Positions 38,394 to 47,946 of a stretch of DNA of 64,000 bases are shown here, piece after piece. The stretch is from Acinetobacter piscicola (GTDB lineage Bacteria; Pseudomonadota; Gammaproteobacteria; Pseudomonadales; Moraxellaceae). Positions within the stretch are counted from its first letter, which is position 1. Each line of letters starts with the position of its first letter. The notes beneath the pieces were generated by a model. That model saw nothing but the letters and a program-made list of their open reading frames with translations. It was not told the DNA's origin and ran no database searches. The stretch lies in assembly GCF_015218165.1 (NCBI RefSeq), contig NZ_CP048661.1, forward strand, positions 1 to 64,000, in the 5' to 3' direction. The position numbers were made by a program, and so were the translations under genes.

Positions 38394-38467
38394 TTTGACG
38401 GCTATCATCAGGATACTAGTATATTTTTTATCTGATGATTGCAATACTACCTTTAAATACCGTCAAA
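38394..38467. promoter_or_regulatory. Nested inverted repeats in the BREX promoter (candidate BrxR operator)
   Basis: Outer arms TTTGACGG (38394-38401) and CCGTCAAA (38460-38467) enclose inner arms ATCATCAG (38404-38411) and CTGATGAT (38432-38439), with a palindrome ATACTAGTAT at 38413-38422 between the inner arms. It lies 60-140 bases before brxR. WYL-type BrxR regulators bind inverted repeats upstream of their own gene, which fits. Confidence 0.75.
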
Positions 38468-38530
38468 AATATTTACTGTATATTTGCTGTAGGGTAATCT
38501 TAAAGCTGCTATTTATTGACTGATTGGTAT

Positions 38531-39397
38531 ATGACGACAGATAAGCATGAAGTGCTTCTTCGAATGCGAGCCATCGAGTTGCTTGCTTACTGGGAAGGTC
38601 GTTTGGTTACCAATCGTTTGATGAGCTGGTTTGGGCTCAGTCGACAGCAGGCTTCTGCGGATATCAAGCGTTACAATACGCTGTATAACCCCGATGCCTT
38701 GATTCATGACCCCTCCGTCAAGGGTTATGTGCCTAAGGCCAGCTTCCAGCCTGTACTGACTACAGCGCATATCAATGAATATCTCAATATGCTCTCGGGC
38801 TTGGTCAGTGAATCGCATGCCCTGATTGCGATGCCAGAACCGAATCTTACAGCAGTTCAATTACCTGATCGCAGTGTACGTCCTGAAGTGATTCGGGAAG
38901 TTTTGCGTGCCTGCCGAAACCAAAACACTTTAAAAATGATTTATGCCTCGATGCAGAATCCGCAGTGGCATGAACGCATCATTTCCCCACACACCCTGGT
39001 GTATACCGGTTTTCGCTGGCATGTCCGTGCCTATTGCCATCAGAGCAAGCAGTTTAAGGACTTTTTACTCTCCAGAATTGATCGTACACCTGTTGTGGTG
39101 GCGATTGAGTCAGTAGACCCTGCTCAGGATCAGCAATGGCATGAAGAAATTGTACTGACGCTGATCCCTAATCCAAAATTGAATGAAGCTCAAAAAGCGC
39201 TGGTCGAAAAAGACTTCGGCATGCCTGATGGCAGATTACAGATTTTGGTCAAAAAAGCCCTGGCTCACTATACCTTGCAGCGATATCAGGCTGCGATCAC
39301 GCTAGCTGAGGCGGAAGATGCCTTGAAATATCCTCTGGTGTTACAACGTTCAGATATCGAAAAGCTGTCATCTTATCTGTTTGATCAGGCGTCATAG
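38531..39397 (+). CDS. brxR: BREX transcriptional regulator BrxR (winged helix plus WYL)
   Basis: 288 residues from ATG 38531; a TTG at 38516 would add five. The N-terminal winged helix (LLRMRAIELLAYWEGRLVTN… FGLSRQQASADIKRYN) is followed by a WYL domain (MIYASMQNPQWHERIISPHT… GFRWHVRAYCHQSKQFKDFLLSRI) and a C-terminal extension. BrxR dimers repress BREX expression and may release on a phage-linked signal through the WYL pocket. It is first in the operon; brxA begins 10 bases after its stop with a good ribosome site (TAGGAG). Confidence 0.9.
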   Translation: MTTDKHEVLLRMRAIELLAYWEGRLVTNRLMSWFGLSRQQASADIKRYNTLYNPDALIHDPSVKGYVPKASFQPVLTTAHINEYLNMLSGLVSESHALIAMPEPNLTAVQLPDRSVRPEVIREVLRACRNQNTLKMIYASMQNPQWHERIISPHTLVYTGFRWHVRAYCHQSKQFKDFLLSRIDRTPVVVAIESVDPAQDQQWHEEIVLTLIPNPKLNEAQKALVEKDFGMPDGRLQILVKKALAHYTLQRYQAAITLAEAEDALKYPLVLQRSDIEKLSSYLFDQAS

Positions 39398-39407
39398 GAG
39401 ATTGGCC

Positions 39408-40019
39408 ATGTTAGAGCAATTTCATTATGACAGTGACCTGATTGGCGGTTCCCTGATGGTGCGTGAAAGCCGGCTGATCGCGGATCTTTTATTACGAGAA
39501 GCGACTCCAGAACAATGGCATCAGGCAATTCAGATTGACAATATTCTGCAAAAAAGAACGCCTGCTTCAGCCCAACGTAACGCCACTGCCATTCGTAAGC
39601 GTCTTGAGCGCTTAGAGCCTGATTTCTGGAAAGCTTTGCGTGATGGGGATGATGAGCTGGCGACCCAGGTGGCTTTTTGTGGCGCATTGGAACGCAACCT
39701 ATTGCTGCTTGAGTTTATGGAAACAGTGATGAGAGAGGCCTATATCTCTCAGGCTCAATACCTGGACAGTTATATCTGGTCAGACTTTCTGGATGAGCGT
39801 TCACAACGCGATCTTGATATCTGTGATTGGAAAGAGTCCAGCAAGAAAAAAATGGGGCAGGTGGTGTTTCGCATGCTGGCAGAAGCCGGTTACTTAAAAA
39901 GTACCCGTAAGCTGGAGTTGCAGCGTGTGATCGTCAGAGCAGAGCTGCGTAGCCTGTTGGAAGAACATTATAAACAACGCATTAAAAGATCTATGGAAGT
40001 GTCGCTATGGACGCGGTAG
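39408..40019 (+). CDS. brxA: BREX protein BrxA (DUF1819)
   Basis: 203 residues from ATG 39408 preceded by TAGGAGATTGGCC; a longer frame from 39381 overlaps brxR and is unlikely. The DUF1819 features are visible: GGSLMVRESRLIADLLL at the start, the KRTPASAQRNATAIRKRLE block and a C-terminal FRMLAEAGYLKSTRKLELQR. BrxA is a small DNA-binding protein required in some BREX systems. It is followed by brxB 16 bases later. Confidence 0.93.
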   Translation: MLEQFHYDSDLIGGSLMVRESRLIADLLLREATPEQWHQAIQIDNILQKRTPASAQRNATAIRKRLERLEPDFWKALRDGDDELATQVAFCGALERNLLLLEFMETVMREAYISQAQYLDSYIWSDFLDERSQRDLDICDWKESSKKKMGQVVFRMLAEAGYLKSTRKLELQRVIVRAELRSLLEEHYKQRIKRSMEVSLWTR

Positions 40020-40035
40020 TTGTAGAGGGGCAGCA

Positions 40036-40611
40036 ATGAGTCAAAAAATACATGAGCGTCTGAATCAGATTCCAGAGCGAATACTTTCAACCGAGTTTCT
40101 CACCGGTCAAGGATTGGGCAATGAAATTGGCTTCTGGATTTTTGATTATGCACCTGAAGATGAGTTGAAGGTGCGCGAATATCTGCATTTTCTAGACGGG
40201 ATGCTGGAGAAAAAACACAGTCAGCTGAAGGTGGTGAATATCAACCTGCTGCAAGCCGTGGTGGATTATCTGTCTGAGCGTAACTTCATCGATAAAGCCA
40301 TTCAAATGCAAAAAGCCAAAGGCGATGAGGCGCTGCTCAAAGCGCTGAAAGGCCCACTGCATATGGATAAGTTCGCGCCGTATCTGGTGAGTAAATATGC
40401 CACCAATGCGCAAGATATTGTGTTGATGACTGGGGTTGGGTCGGTTTGGCCACTGTTACGTGCCCATCACTTATTGAACAGTTTGCATTCGTTACTGGGG
40501 CATAAGCCAGTGGTGCTGTTTTACCCAGGTTATTACGACGGTCAAGCGATGAGTTTATTTGGAAAAATTCCAAGCAATAATTACTACAGAGCATTCAGAT
40601 TAGTGCCTTAA
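40036..40611 (+). CDS. brxB: BREX protein BrxB (DUF1788)
   Basis: 191 residues, start ATG 40036 after AGAGGGGCAGCA. The DUF1788 signature ends (LLRAHHLLNSLHSLLGHKPV… FYPGYYDGQAMSLFGKIPSN then NYYRAFRLVP) are complete. BrxB is essential for both BREX methylation and restriction in E. coli-type systems and is thought to bridge components. Forty bases separate it from brxC. Confidence 0.95.
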   Translation: MSQKIHERLNQIPERILSTEFLTGQGLGNEIGFWIFDYAPEDELKVREYLHFLDGMLEKKHSQLKVVNINLLQAVVDYLSERNFIDKAIQMQKAKGDEALLKALKGPLHMDKFAPYLVSKYATNAQDIVLMTGVGSVWPLLRAHHLLNSLHSLLGHKPVVLFYPGYYDGQAMSLFGKIPSNNYYRAFRLVP

Positions 40612-40651
40612 CACGGCAAATAGAAATAAGAATTCGGGGGAATGGATTGAG

Positions 40652-43600
40652 ATGAACATTAAAGAACTTTTTTATAAGCCATTAGATCGTGCGATTAACG
40701 GGGTCGTAAAAGCAGACCAGAATGACAATACTACGGTTTATCAGGAACTCGATGAGTATGTGGTCACCAATGAACTGGAAAAGCATTTTCGGGACTTTTT
40801 CCAGTCTTATGGCACAGACCTAAGCGATCCTTCGATTGCTAACCGAGTCGGCGTATGGATTTCAGGCTTCTTTGGTTCAGGTAAATCACATTTTCTGAAA
40901 ACCTTGTCGTATATTCTGGCCAATAAAGTGGCACGCGATGCGGAAGGTAACGAACGCAGTGCTGCAGAATTCTTTGATGAAAGCAAAATCCGTGATGCGT
41001 TTATCCGTGCTGATATTGGCAAGGCTGTTAGTCATCATGCCGATGTCATCCTATTTAACATCGACAGTAAAGCCAGCTCCAATGATGATGGCAATCCGAT
41101 TCTGAATGTGTTTTTACGCGTGTTTAACGAGTATCAGGGTTTTAGTGCTGACCATCCACATATTGCCCATATGGAACGTCATTTGAGCCAGAAAGGGGTC
41201 TATGAGCGCTTTAAACAGGCGTTTGAGGAATCCAGCGGCATGTCCTGGCTAGGGGAGCGTGATGGCTACCAGTTCTATCAGGATGATGTCGAAACTGCGA
41301 TTTCTCAGGCACTGAATCTATCAGCAGAAGCAGCGCATAAATGGTTTGAGGATTCTGAGCAGACCTTTAGTGTTTCGGTGGAAAACTTCTGTCAGTGGGT
41401 GAAAGAATACCTGGACAGCAAAGGACCCCAGCAACGCATGTTGTTCTTGGTCGATGAAGTGGGGCAGTTTATTGGCAGCGATACTCGCTTGATGCTGACA
41501 TTGCAAACCATTACTGAAAACCTAGGTACGATCTGTAAAGGCCGCGCTTGGATTATTGTCACCTCACAGGCAGACATCGATGCTGTTTTAGGTGAGATGT
41601 CTTCTTCCAAAGCCAATGACTTCTCCAAGATTGCTGGTCGTTTTAAAACCCGGTTATCACTGTCCAGTTCCAATACCGATGAAGTCATCCAGAAACGTTT
41701 ATTACGTAAAACCCCAGAAGCAGAAGCATTGCTCAGATCGGTGTTTGAGCAAAAGGGCGATATCTTAAAAAACCAGATCACCTTTGACCGTTCAGGCCCA
41801 ACACTCAAGAACTATGAGGGTCCAGACAGCTTTATCAATAACTATCCTTTTGCGCCGTACCATTTCCAGCTGGTGCAAAAAGTATTTGAAGAAATCCGTA
41901 AGGTCGGTGCGACCGGTGCACACCTGGCCTATGGTGAACGGTCCATGTTGGATGCGTTCCAGATGGCCGCGAATGCGATTGCTACAGATGAAGTCGGTGC
42001 CCTGGTTCCTTTCCACCGCTTCTATACTTCAGTGGAAGGATTTCTGGATACTGCAGTGAAGCGTACCATCGACCAGGCAGGGCAGAATAAGACCCTGGAT
42101 GGTTTTGATGTGCAGATGCTGCGTACCCTGTTCATGATCCGCTATGTCGATATCATCAAAGGTACCTTGGATAACCTGGTGACTTTGTCGATTGAGAAAA
42201 TTGATGAAGATAAGCTGGCATTACGCAAGCGGATTGAAGAAAGCCTACTGCGTCTGGAAAAAGAGAGCCTGATTACTAGGAATGGTGATGAGTTCCTGTT
42301 CCTGACCAATGAAGAACGCGATATCACCCGTAAAATTAAAGCCACAGACTTAGCGGCTTCAGAAGAAAATAAAGAGTTAGCTAATCTAATCTTTAAAGAT
42401 TTACTGAGGGATCAGAACAAATACCGCCATCAAGCCAACAAGATGGACTATCAGATTGGTCGTTTTCTGGATGGTCATAGCCTGGATGGCAAGTATGAGA
42501 GCGATTTGAAAGTTGAAATCATTTCTCCACTGGATACGGAATATAACCTCTACACAGAAGCTTTCTGTATTGGTAAGAGCGCCGAGGCCGAAGGGCAGGT
42601 ACTGTTTAAACTGGCAGACGATAAACAGTTCTTTAATGAACTGCGCACCTGGCTGAAAACCAATAAATTCATCCGCTTAAATGATGATGGTACCCAATCC
42701 GATATCACCCGTATTCTGGCAGACCGTGGCCGTGAGAATCAGGAGCGTAAAAAACGTCTGCGTGCCCGGGTCGAAGAAATGTTGCTGGACGCGGAAAGTT
42801 ATGCCTTGGGTCAACATCTACAACTTTCATCTTCAAGTCCAACCACCAAGCTGGATGAGGCTTGTCGTTATCTGCTGGAAAACACTTATACCAAACTGAG
42901 CTATTTGCATGTCTATCAGCAGGATGCCTGGCGTGAACTGAACGCCGTCTTGACTGTTGATGATATGGCGCAACTCGGATTGTCTCTGGATGGCGGTCAA
43001 AGCAATCCGAAAGCCCTACAGGAAGTGGAGCAGTACATTGCACTACGCGCCACTGGTACAGAGCGTATTCTAGTCTCAGATGTGGTGGATCGTTTTGCCA
43101 AACGTCCTTATGGCTGGCCGGATGCCGAGATTTTACTATTGGTGGGTCAGCTGGCTGCGATGGGGCGGATTTCTCTGCAGTTAAATGGCGGCAGCTTACA
43201 GTTAAAAGATGCCTTTGAGCCTTTACAAAACAGCCGCCGTCGCCGTGATGTGTCGATCATTAAAAAACGCCAGACTGATGATCAGGTGTTGAAACAGGCA
43301 CGCCAACTCACCCAAGACCTATTCTCGGCTATGGGACCAGCGACAGAAAAAGAGCTATTTGAATTCTATACCCAACATTTTAAAAACTGGTTAGCCAACT
43401 TTAAGTCTTATAAGAGTAAAACTGATGTCGGGCAGTTCCCAGGCAAGAAAGTGATTGAAAAGTCGATTCTGACTTTGGAACGTCTGCTGGCGAATAGCGA
43501 CAGCTTCGATTTCTTTAAGGCCGTGGTTGAGAACAAGGACGACTATCTTGATCTGGAAGAAGATTATCGTGACATTCATGAATTCTTTAGTAACCAGATG

Positions 43601-44332
43601 CCGAGCTGGCAGCAACTGCAACAGGCCTTACGTCATTTTGAGAAGAACAAACAGGCGCTGGGCAGTGATGAGGTGGCAAAAAAAGCCCTCTCCGAATTAC
43701 ACCGTATTTCGACCCTTGAATCACCATATGGTTTACTCAATAAAATCGCTGATTTGGTTCGCACTGTGGAAAGCGTCAATGAGCGACTGTTGAGTGAGAA
43801 GCGCAATCAGGCGATAGAACACATTGATGACAAGATCAAGCAGTTAGAAGCCGAGATTAAAAACAGTGGCATCGCTACCGCTGAGCTGAGTAACAAGCTA
43901 TTACGCCCACTACAATTGTTCAAAGCGGATATTGAAGTGGAAACTAGCCTGTCCACCATCTATATGCTGCAAACCCAAACCGCCGTGGAGCGTTTTGATG
44001 AAGCCTTGTATGAGTTGGAAAGCGAAGTTCAGACGGAAATCCAGCGTCAGGCCAAAGCGGCACAACTGGCTCAGAGCAAAGCCGAGAGTGTAACTAACAC
44101 TGCAACCACCTCCAGCCCAGCTACATCAACACCTGCTGCGAGTCCGGTACAGCCTGCGATAGCCGTAGTGCCACCGAAACCAGTGGTAGAAGTTGATGTC
44201 GCTAGCATTTACAGCAAAAGCTCAAGCAGTGTCTATCTGGAAACAGAAGAATCAGTGGATCAATTTGTAGACGCACTCAAAGCTGAATTGAAAAAAATCG
44301 TGAGTGATAAAAAGCGTGTGCGTATTCGCTAA
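40652..44332 (+). CDS. brxC: BREX P-loop ATPase BrxC
   Basis: 1,226 residues, the normal size for BrxC/PglY. Walker A in SGFFGSGKSHFLKTL lies near residues 71-85, and a Walker B-like block is FLVDEVGQFIG near 266. Long helical regions follow, with a Pro/Ala/Thr-rich linker (SSPATSTPAASPVQPAIAVV) before a conserved C-terminal tail. It is an AAA ATPase needed for both modification and exclusion, and probably assembles with PglX, PglZ and BrxB. The ribosome site is GGGGGAATGG. Intact, no frameshift. Confidence 0.95.
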   Translation: MNIKELFYKPLDRAINGVVKADQNDNTTVYQELDEYVVTNELEKHFRDFFQSYGTDLSDPSIANRVGVWISGFFGSGKSHFLKTLSYILANKVARDAEGNERSAAEFFDESKIRDAFIRADIGKAVSHHADVILFNIDSKASSNDDGNPILNVFLRVFNEYQGFSADHPHIAHMERHLSQKGVYERFKQAFEESSGMSWLGERDGYQFYQDDVETAISQALNLSAEAAHKWFEDSEQTFSVSVENFCQWVKEYLDSKGPQQRMLFLVDEVGQFIGSDTRLMLTLQTITENLGTICKGRAWIIVTSQADIDAVLGEMSSSKANDFSKIAGRFKTRLSLSSSNTDEVIQKRLLRKTPEAEALLRSVFEQKGDILKNQITFDRSGPTLKNYEGPDSFINNYPFAPYHFQLVQKVFEEIRKVGATGAHLAYGERSMLDAFQMAANAIATDEVGALVPFHRFYTSVEGFLDTAVKRTIDQAGQNKTLDGFDVQMLRTLFMIRYVDIIKGTLDNLVTLSIEKIDEDKLALRKRIEESLLRLEKESLITRNGDEFLFLTNEERDITRKIKATDLAASEENKELANLIFKDLLRDQNKYRHQANKMDYQIGRFLDGHSLDGKYESDLKVEIISPLDTEYNLYTEAFCIGKSAEAEGQVLFKLADDKQFFNELRTWLKTNKFIRLNDDGTQSDITRILADRGRENQERKKRLRARVEEMLLDAESYALGQHLQLSSSSPTTKLDEACRYLLENTYTKLSYLHVYQQDAWRELNAVLTVDDMAQLGLSLDGGQSNPKALQEVEQYIALRATGTERILVSDVVDRFAKRPYGWPDAEILLLVGQLAAMGRISLQLNGGSLQLKDAFEPLQNSRRRRDVSIIKKRQTDDQVLKQARQLTQDLFSAMGPATEKELFEFYTQHFKNWLANFKSYKSKTDVGQFPGKKVIEKSILTLERLLANSDSFDFFKAVVENKDDYLDLEEDYRDIHEFFSNQMPSWQQLQQALRHFEKNKQALGSDEVAKKALSELHRISTLESPYGLLNKIADLVRTVESVNERLLSEKRNQAIEHIDDKIKQLEAEIKNSGIATAELSNKLLRPLQLFKADIEVETSLSTIYMLQTQTAVERFDEALYELESEVQTEIQRQAKAAQLAQSKAESVTNTATTSSPATSTPAASPVQPAIAVVPPKPVVEVDVASIYSKSSSSVYLETEESVDQFVDALKAELKKIVSDKKRVRIR

Positions 44333-44378
44333 CTTGGGTTAGGGATATCGGCATCAGTCATTGATTAAGGGTTTAAAG

Positions 44379-47300
44379 ATGAATACCAGTAATATTAAAA
44401 AATACGCACCGCAAGCACGAAATGATTTTATCGCAGCGATGCGCAAACAGGCCGCCAAATACGGCATCACCGCAGACAGCATTTTACCGGCTGAACAGAA
44501 AGGCGACTTGCTGCTGATTGGCGATCAGGTTTTTCCGCTATCCGTCATGAAACCACGTGACAAGCTGATCAAGCGCATTCAAACCAGCAGTTTTGAGCAG
44601 ACGATTGATTATATCGCTTACAGTTGGTTTAACCGTCTCTGTGCGATTCGTTACATGGAATGCAAAGGCTTACTCGATCATGGTCGCCGTGTACTGAGTA
44701 GTGCAGATGGCAGTGCAGGCTTGCCACAGATTCTGGAAGAATGTTTGGATATTGACCTACCGGGTTTAAATGCCAGTCGTGTGGCTGAACTCAAGCTGGA
44801 TGGCAATAAAGACGAAGAATTGTACCGTGAGCTGTTACTAGCTCAATGTCATGCGTTGAATCAGGTCATGCCACTCCTGTTTGAACAGGTTTCTGATGAG
44901 TCAGAACTGTTACTACCTGACAATTTAACCAAAACCGATTCCTTGATCCGTGATTTAGTGAGCAGCATTCCGGAAGAAGACTGGTCGGATGTGCAGATTA
45001 TTGGCTGGTTGTATCAGTTCTATATTTCTGAAAAGAAAGATCAGGTGATTGGTAAAGTCGTCAAAAGTGAAGACATTCCTGCAGCGACGCAACTCTTCAC
45101 CCCAAACTGGATTGTAAAATATTTGGTACAGAACAGTGTCGGTCGTTTATGGCTGATGGCACAGCCTGATAGTACGCTGGCCAGTGAATGGGAATACTAT
45201 ATTCAGCCAGCGGAACAAACTGATGAAGTCAATGCCCAGTTAAAACAGCTGATTAATGTCCGTATCAGTGAAGATGGCGATACTTTAAACCCTGAAAGCA
45301 TTACGGTGCTGGATCCAGCCTGTGGTTCGGGGCATATTCTGGTGGAAGCCTATGATTGCTTAAAAGCAATTTACTTGGAACGTGGTTACCGTAGCCGTGA
45401 TATTCCACGTTTGATTTTGGAAAATAACCTGTACGGTATTGATATTGATACCCGTGCAGCACAGTTGGCCAGTTTTGCACTGCTGATGAAAGCGCGTGAG
45501 GATGACCGCCGTTTATTTAGCAATCCACCGAAGCTCAATATTAGTGCACTGCAAGATAGTCATCCAGAACGTTTGGATGCATTTAGCCAAGATTTATCCA
45601 GCGCCAACATTGCGCAAGCAGACTTAAAAGAATTACTGGATTTATTTGAACATGCTTCGACCTTTGGTTCTTTAATTCAGGTGCCTGAAGAATTAGCCCA
45701 AAATCTAGCTGAGTTAGAAACCAAATTGAATACAGCTTTAGAGTCAGGGGATATTTTTGCGCAGCAGTCAGCACAAGAATTATTACCTTTGGTTCAGCAA
45801 GTAAAACTCTTAGGTAAACAATATGATGCTGTAATTGCCAATCCACCTTATATGGGTGGAGGAAAAATGAATGCAATCTTAAAAGATTTTGCTAAGAAAA
45901 AGTTCCCAGATAGTAAATCTGATTTATTCAGCATGTTTATTGAACGTGGGTTTGCTTGGTGTAAAGACAGCGGCTTTAATAGCATGGTGACCATGCAAAG
46001 CTGGATGTTCTTATCGTCATATGAAGCAATGCGTGAAAAGTTATTGCAAGATCGTACGATTCAAACCATGGCACATTTAGGTGCTCGAGCATTTCCTGAA
46101 ATATCAGGGGAAGTCGTACAAACAACAGCTTTTGTGATGCAAGGGCAACATATAAATGGATTTAAGCCTGTATTTTTTAGACTTGTAGATACAGGGCAGG
46201 ATCAAAAAGAATCAGAACTAAGATCAGGGCTTAATCGTTTTGACTCTACGATTCAAGATGATTTTAAGAAAATTCCAGGTAGTCCTATTGCTTATTGGGT
46301 AAGTGATAATGTTAGAGAGATTTTTGATATTAGCCCTTCCTTGTCTTCAATAGCTGAAACAAGAAAAGGTATGGTTACTGGCAATAATGAAAACTATGTA
46401 AGATCATGGTATGAAATTAAGATATCCAATTTTGGTGCTGCTGGTTATTCGCGAGAATCGGCCAAGAGTTCTGGATTAAAATGGTTCCCTTATAATAAAG
46501 GAGGCGGTTTTAGGAAATGGTATGGCAACAAAATTGATGTAGTTAATTGGCAAAATGATGGTGCTTTATTACAGTCAGCTAAACATCCTACAGAAAATAG
46601 AGTATGGGCTACAAATTTTAATTTAGATTATATATTTAAACCTAATGTTAATTGGGGAGCTGTTACTTCTTCAGACTTTTCCGCAAGATATTCTTGTGGT
46701 AGTGAATTATTTGATGCTGGTGGATCAGCAGCATTCACTGGTAACTATCCTCTCATGCTTTTAATTGCCTATTTAAACTCTTACGTCGCTAGTTATTGTT
46801 TAAAAACAATAAATCCTACACTAAATTTTCAAGCAGGTAATATATCTAATTTACCTATTAAAATTATGAATAGTGATACGGTCACTACTTATACATCCAA
46901 ATTAATAGATTTATCCAAAACAGATTGGGACTCTTACGAAATTTCATGGGAATTTACTGAAAACCCAGTTATCCGTATGGGGCAGCCGAACCTAGAACAA
47001 GCCTTTAGCACATGGCAACAGCAAAATGCTGACGCCGTGGCTGAAATGAAAAGTCTGGAAGAAGAAAACAACAAGCTGTTTATTGACGCTTATGGTTTAC
47101 AGGATGAACTCACACCCGATGTGCCTGATGAACAAATCACGCTCACCCGTGCCGACCGTGAGAAAGACAGCCAGCGTTTAGTGTCTTATGCGCTTGGCTG
47201 CATGATGGGACGTTATAGCCTGGACGAACCTGGCTTGATCTATGCCCATGCAGGCAATAAAAACTTTGATGCCAGTCGTTATCAAACATTCCCAGCCGAT

Positions 47301-47903
47301 GCTGACGGTATTATTCCACTGACCGAAATGCATTGGTTTGAAGATGATGCAACACATCGTATCCAAGAGTTCTTAACTGCCGTTTGGGGCAAAGACACAC
47401 TAGACGCTAATATGCTGTGGTTGGCAGAAAGCTTGGATAAAAAAGCCAGTGAAACAGCTGAAGACACGATTCGCCGTTACCTCGCCAGCAAGTTCTATAA
47501 AGACCACATGCAGACCTATAAAAAACGCCCGATCTACTGGCTATTCAGCAGTGGTAAACAAGGTGCTTTCCAGGCATTGGTGTACTTGCACCGCTATAAC
47601 GAAAGTACTTTGGCACGTATGCGTACTGAATACGTTATGCCACTGATTTCCAAAATGGCTGCTTTTGCTAACTCACTGGAAAATGCTAAAGAAAATAGCG
47701 ACTCTGCGGCTGAAATCAAACGTATTGAGAAAAAACTGCAGGAACTGCATAAGCAACAGGCTGAACTGAGTAGCTTTGAGGAAAAACTGCGTCACTATGC
47801 CGATCAGCGTATTACTTTAGATCTGGATGATGGAGTGAAAGTAAACTACGGCAAGTTTGGGGACTTGTTGGCTGAAGTTAAAGCAGTGACGGGGGAGAAA
47901 TGA
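44379..47903 (+). CDS. pglX: BREX adenine-specific DNA methyltransferase PglX (BrxX)
   Basis: 1,174 residues from ATG 44379 (MNTSNIKKYAPQARNDFIAA); an upstream TTG at 44361 is less likely. SAM-binding motif D312-P-A-CGSGHIL and catalytic N488-P-P-Y (VIANPPYMGGGKM) are intact. It methylates one adenine of a non-palindromic six-base site, marking self DNA. From about 45.6 to 46.96 kb, roughly residues 420-860, base composition turns clearly AT-rich relative to both flanks. This covers the end of the methyltransferase core and the target-recognition region, as if the specificity domain were imported. Three bases plus a 40-base gap lead to pglZ. Confidence 0.96.
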   Translation: MNTSNIKKYAPQARNDFIAAMRKQAAKYGITADSILPAEQKGDLLLIGDQVFPLSVMKPRDKLIKRIQTSSFEQTIDYIAYSWFNRLCAIRYMECKGLLDHGRRVLSSADGSAGLPQILEECLDIDLPGLNASRVAELKLDGNKDEELYRELLLAQCHALNQVMPLLFEQVSDESELLLPDNLTKTDSLIRDLVSSIPEEDWSDVQIIGWLYQFYISEKKDQVIGKVVKSEDIPAATQLFTPNWIVKYLVQNSVGRLWLMAQPDSTLASEWEYYIQPAEQTDEVNAQLKQLINVRISEDGDTLNPESITVLDPACGSGHILVEAYDCLKAIYLERGYRSRDIPRLILENNLYGIDIDTRAAQLASFALLMKAREDDRRLFSNPPKLNISALQDSHPERLDAFSQDLSSANIAQADLKELLDLFEHASTFGSLIQVPEELAQNLAELETKLNTALESGDIFAQQSAQELLPLVQQVKLLGKQYDAVIANPPYMGGGKMNAILKDFAKKKFPDSKSDLFSMFIERGFAWCKDSGFNSMVTMQSWMFLSSYEAMREKLLQDRTIQTMAHLGARAFPEISGEVVQTTAFVMQGQHINGFKPVFFRLVDTGQDQKESELRSGLNRFDSTIQDDFKKIPGSPIAYWVSDNVREIFDISPSLSSIAETRKGMVTGNNENYVRSWYEIKISNFGAAGYSRESAKSSGLKWFPYNKGGGFRKWYGNKIDVVNWQNDGALLQSAKHPTENRVWATNFNLDYIFKPNVNWGAVTSSDFSARYSCGSELFDAGGSAAFTGNYPLMLLIAYLNSYVASYCLKTINPTLNFQAGNISNLPIKIMNSDTVTTYTSKLIDLSKTDWDSYEISWEFTENPVIRMGQPNLEQAFSTWQQQNADAVAEMKSLEEENNKLFIDAYGLQDELTPDVPDEQITLTRADREKDSQRLVSYALGCMMGRYSLDEPGLIYAHAGNKNFDASRYQTFPADADGIIPLTEMHWFEDDATHRIQEFLTAVWGKDTLDANMLWLAESLDKKASETAEDTIRRYLASKFYKDHMQTYKKRPIYWLFSSGKQGAFQALVYLHRYNESTLARMRTEYVMPLISKMAAFANSLENAKENSDSAAEIKRIEKKLQELHKQQAELSSFEEKLRHYADQRITLDLDDGVKVNYGKFGDLLAEVKAVTGEK

Positions 47904-47946
47904 TGAATGCTTTTTCTCCGGCACTAGACCTTGATGAGGTCGTTGC

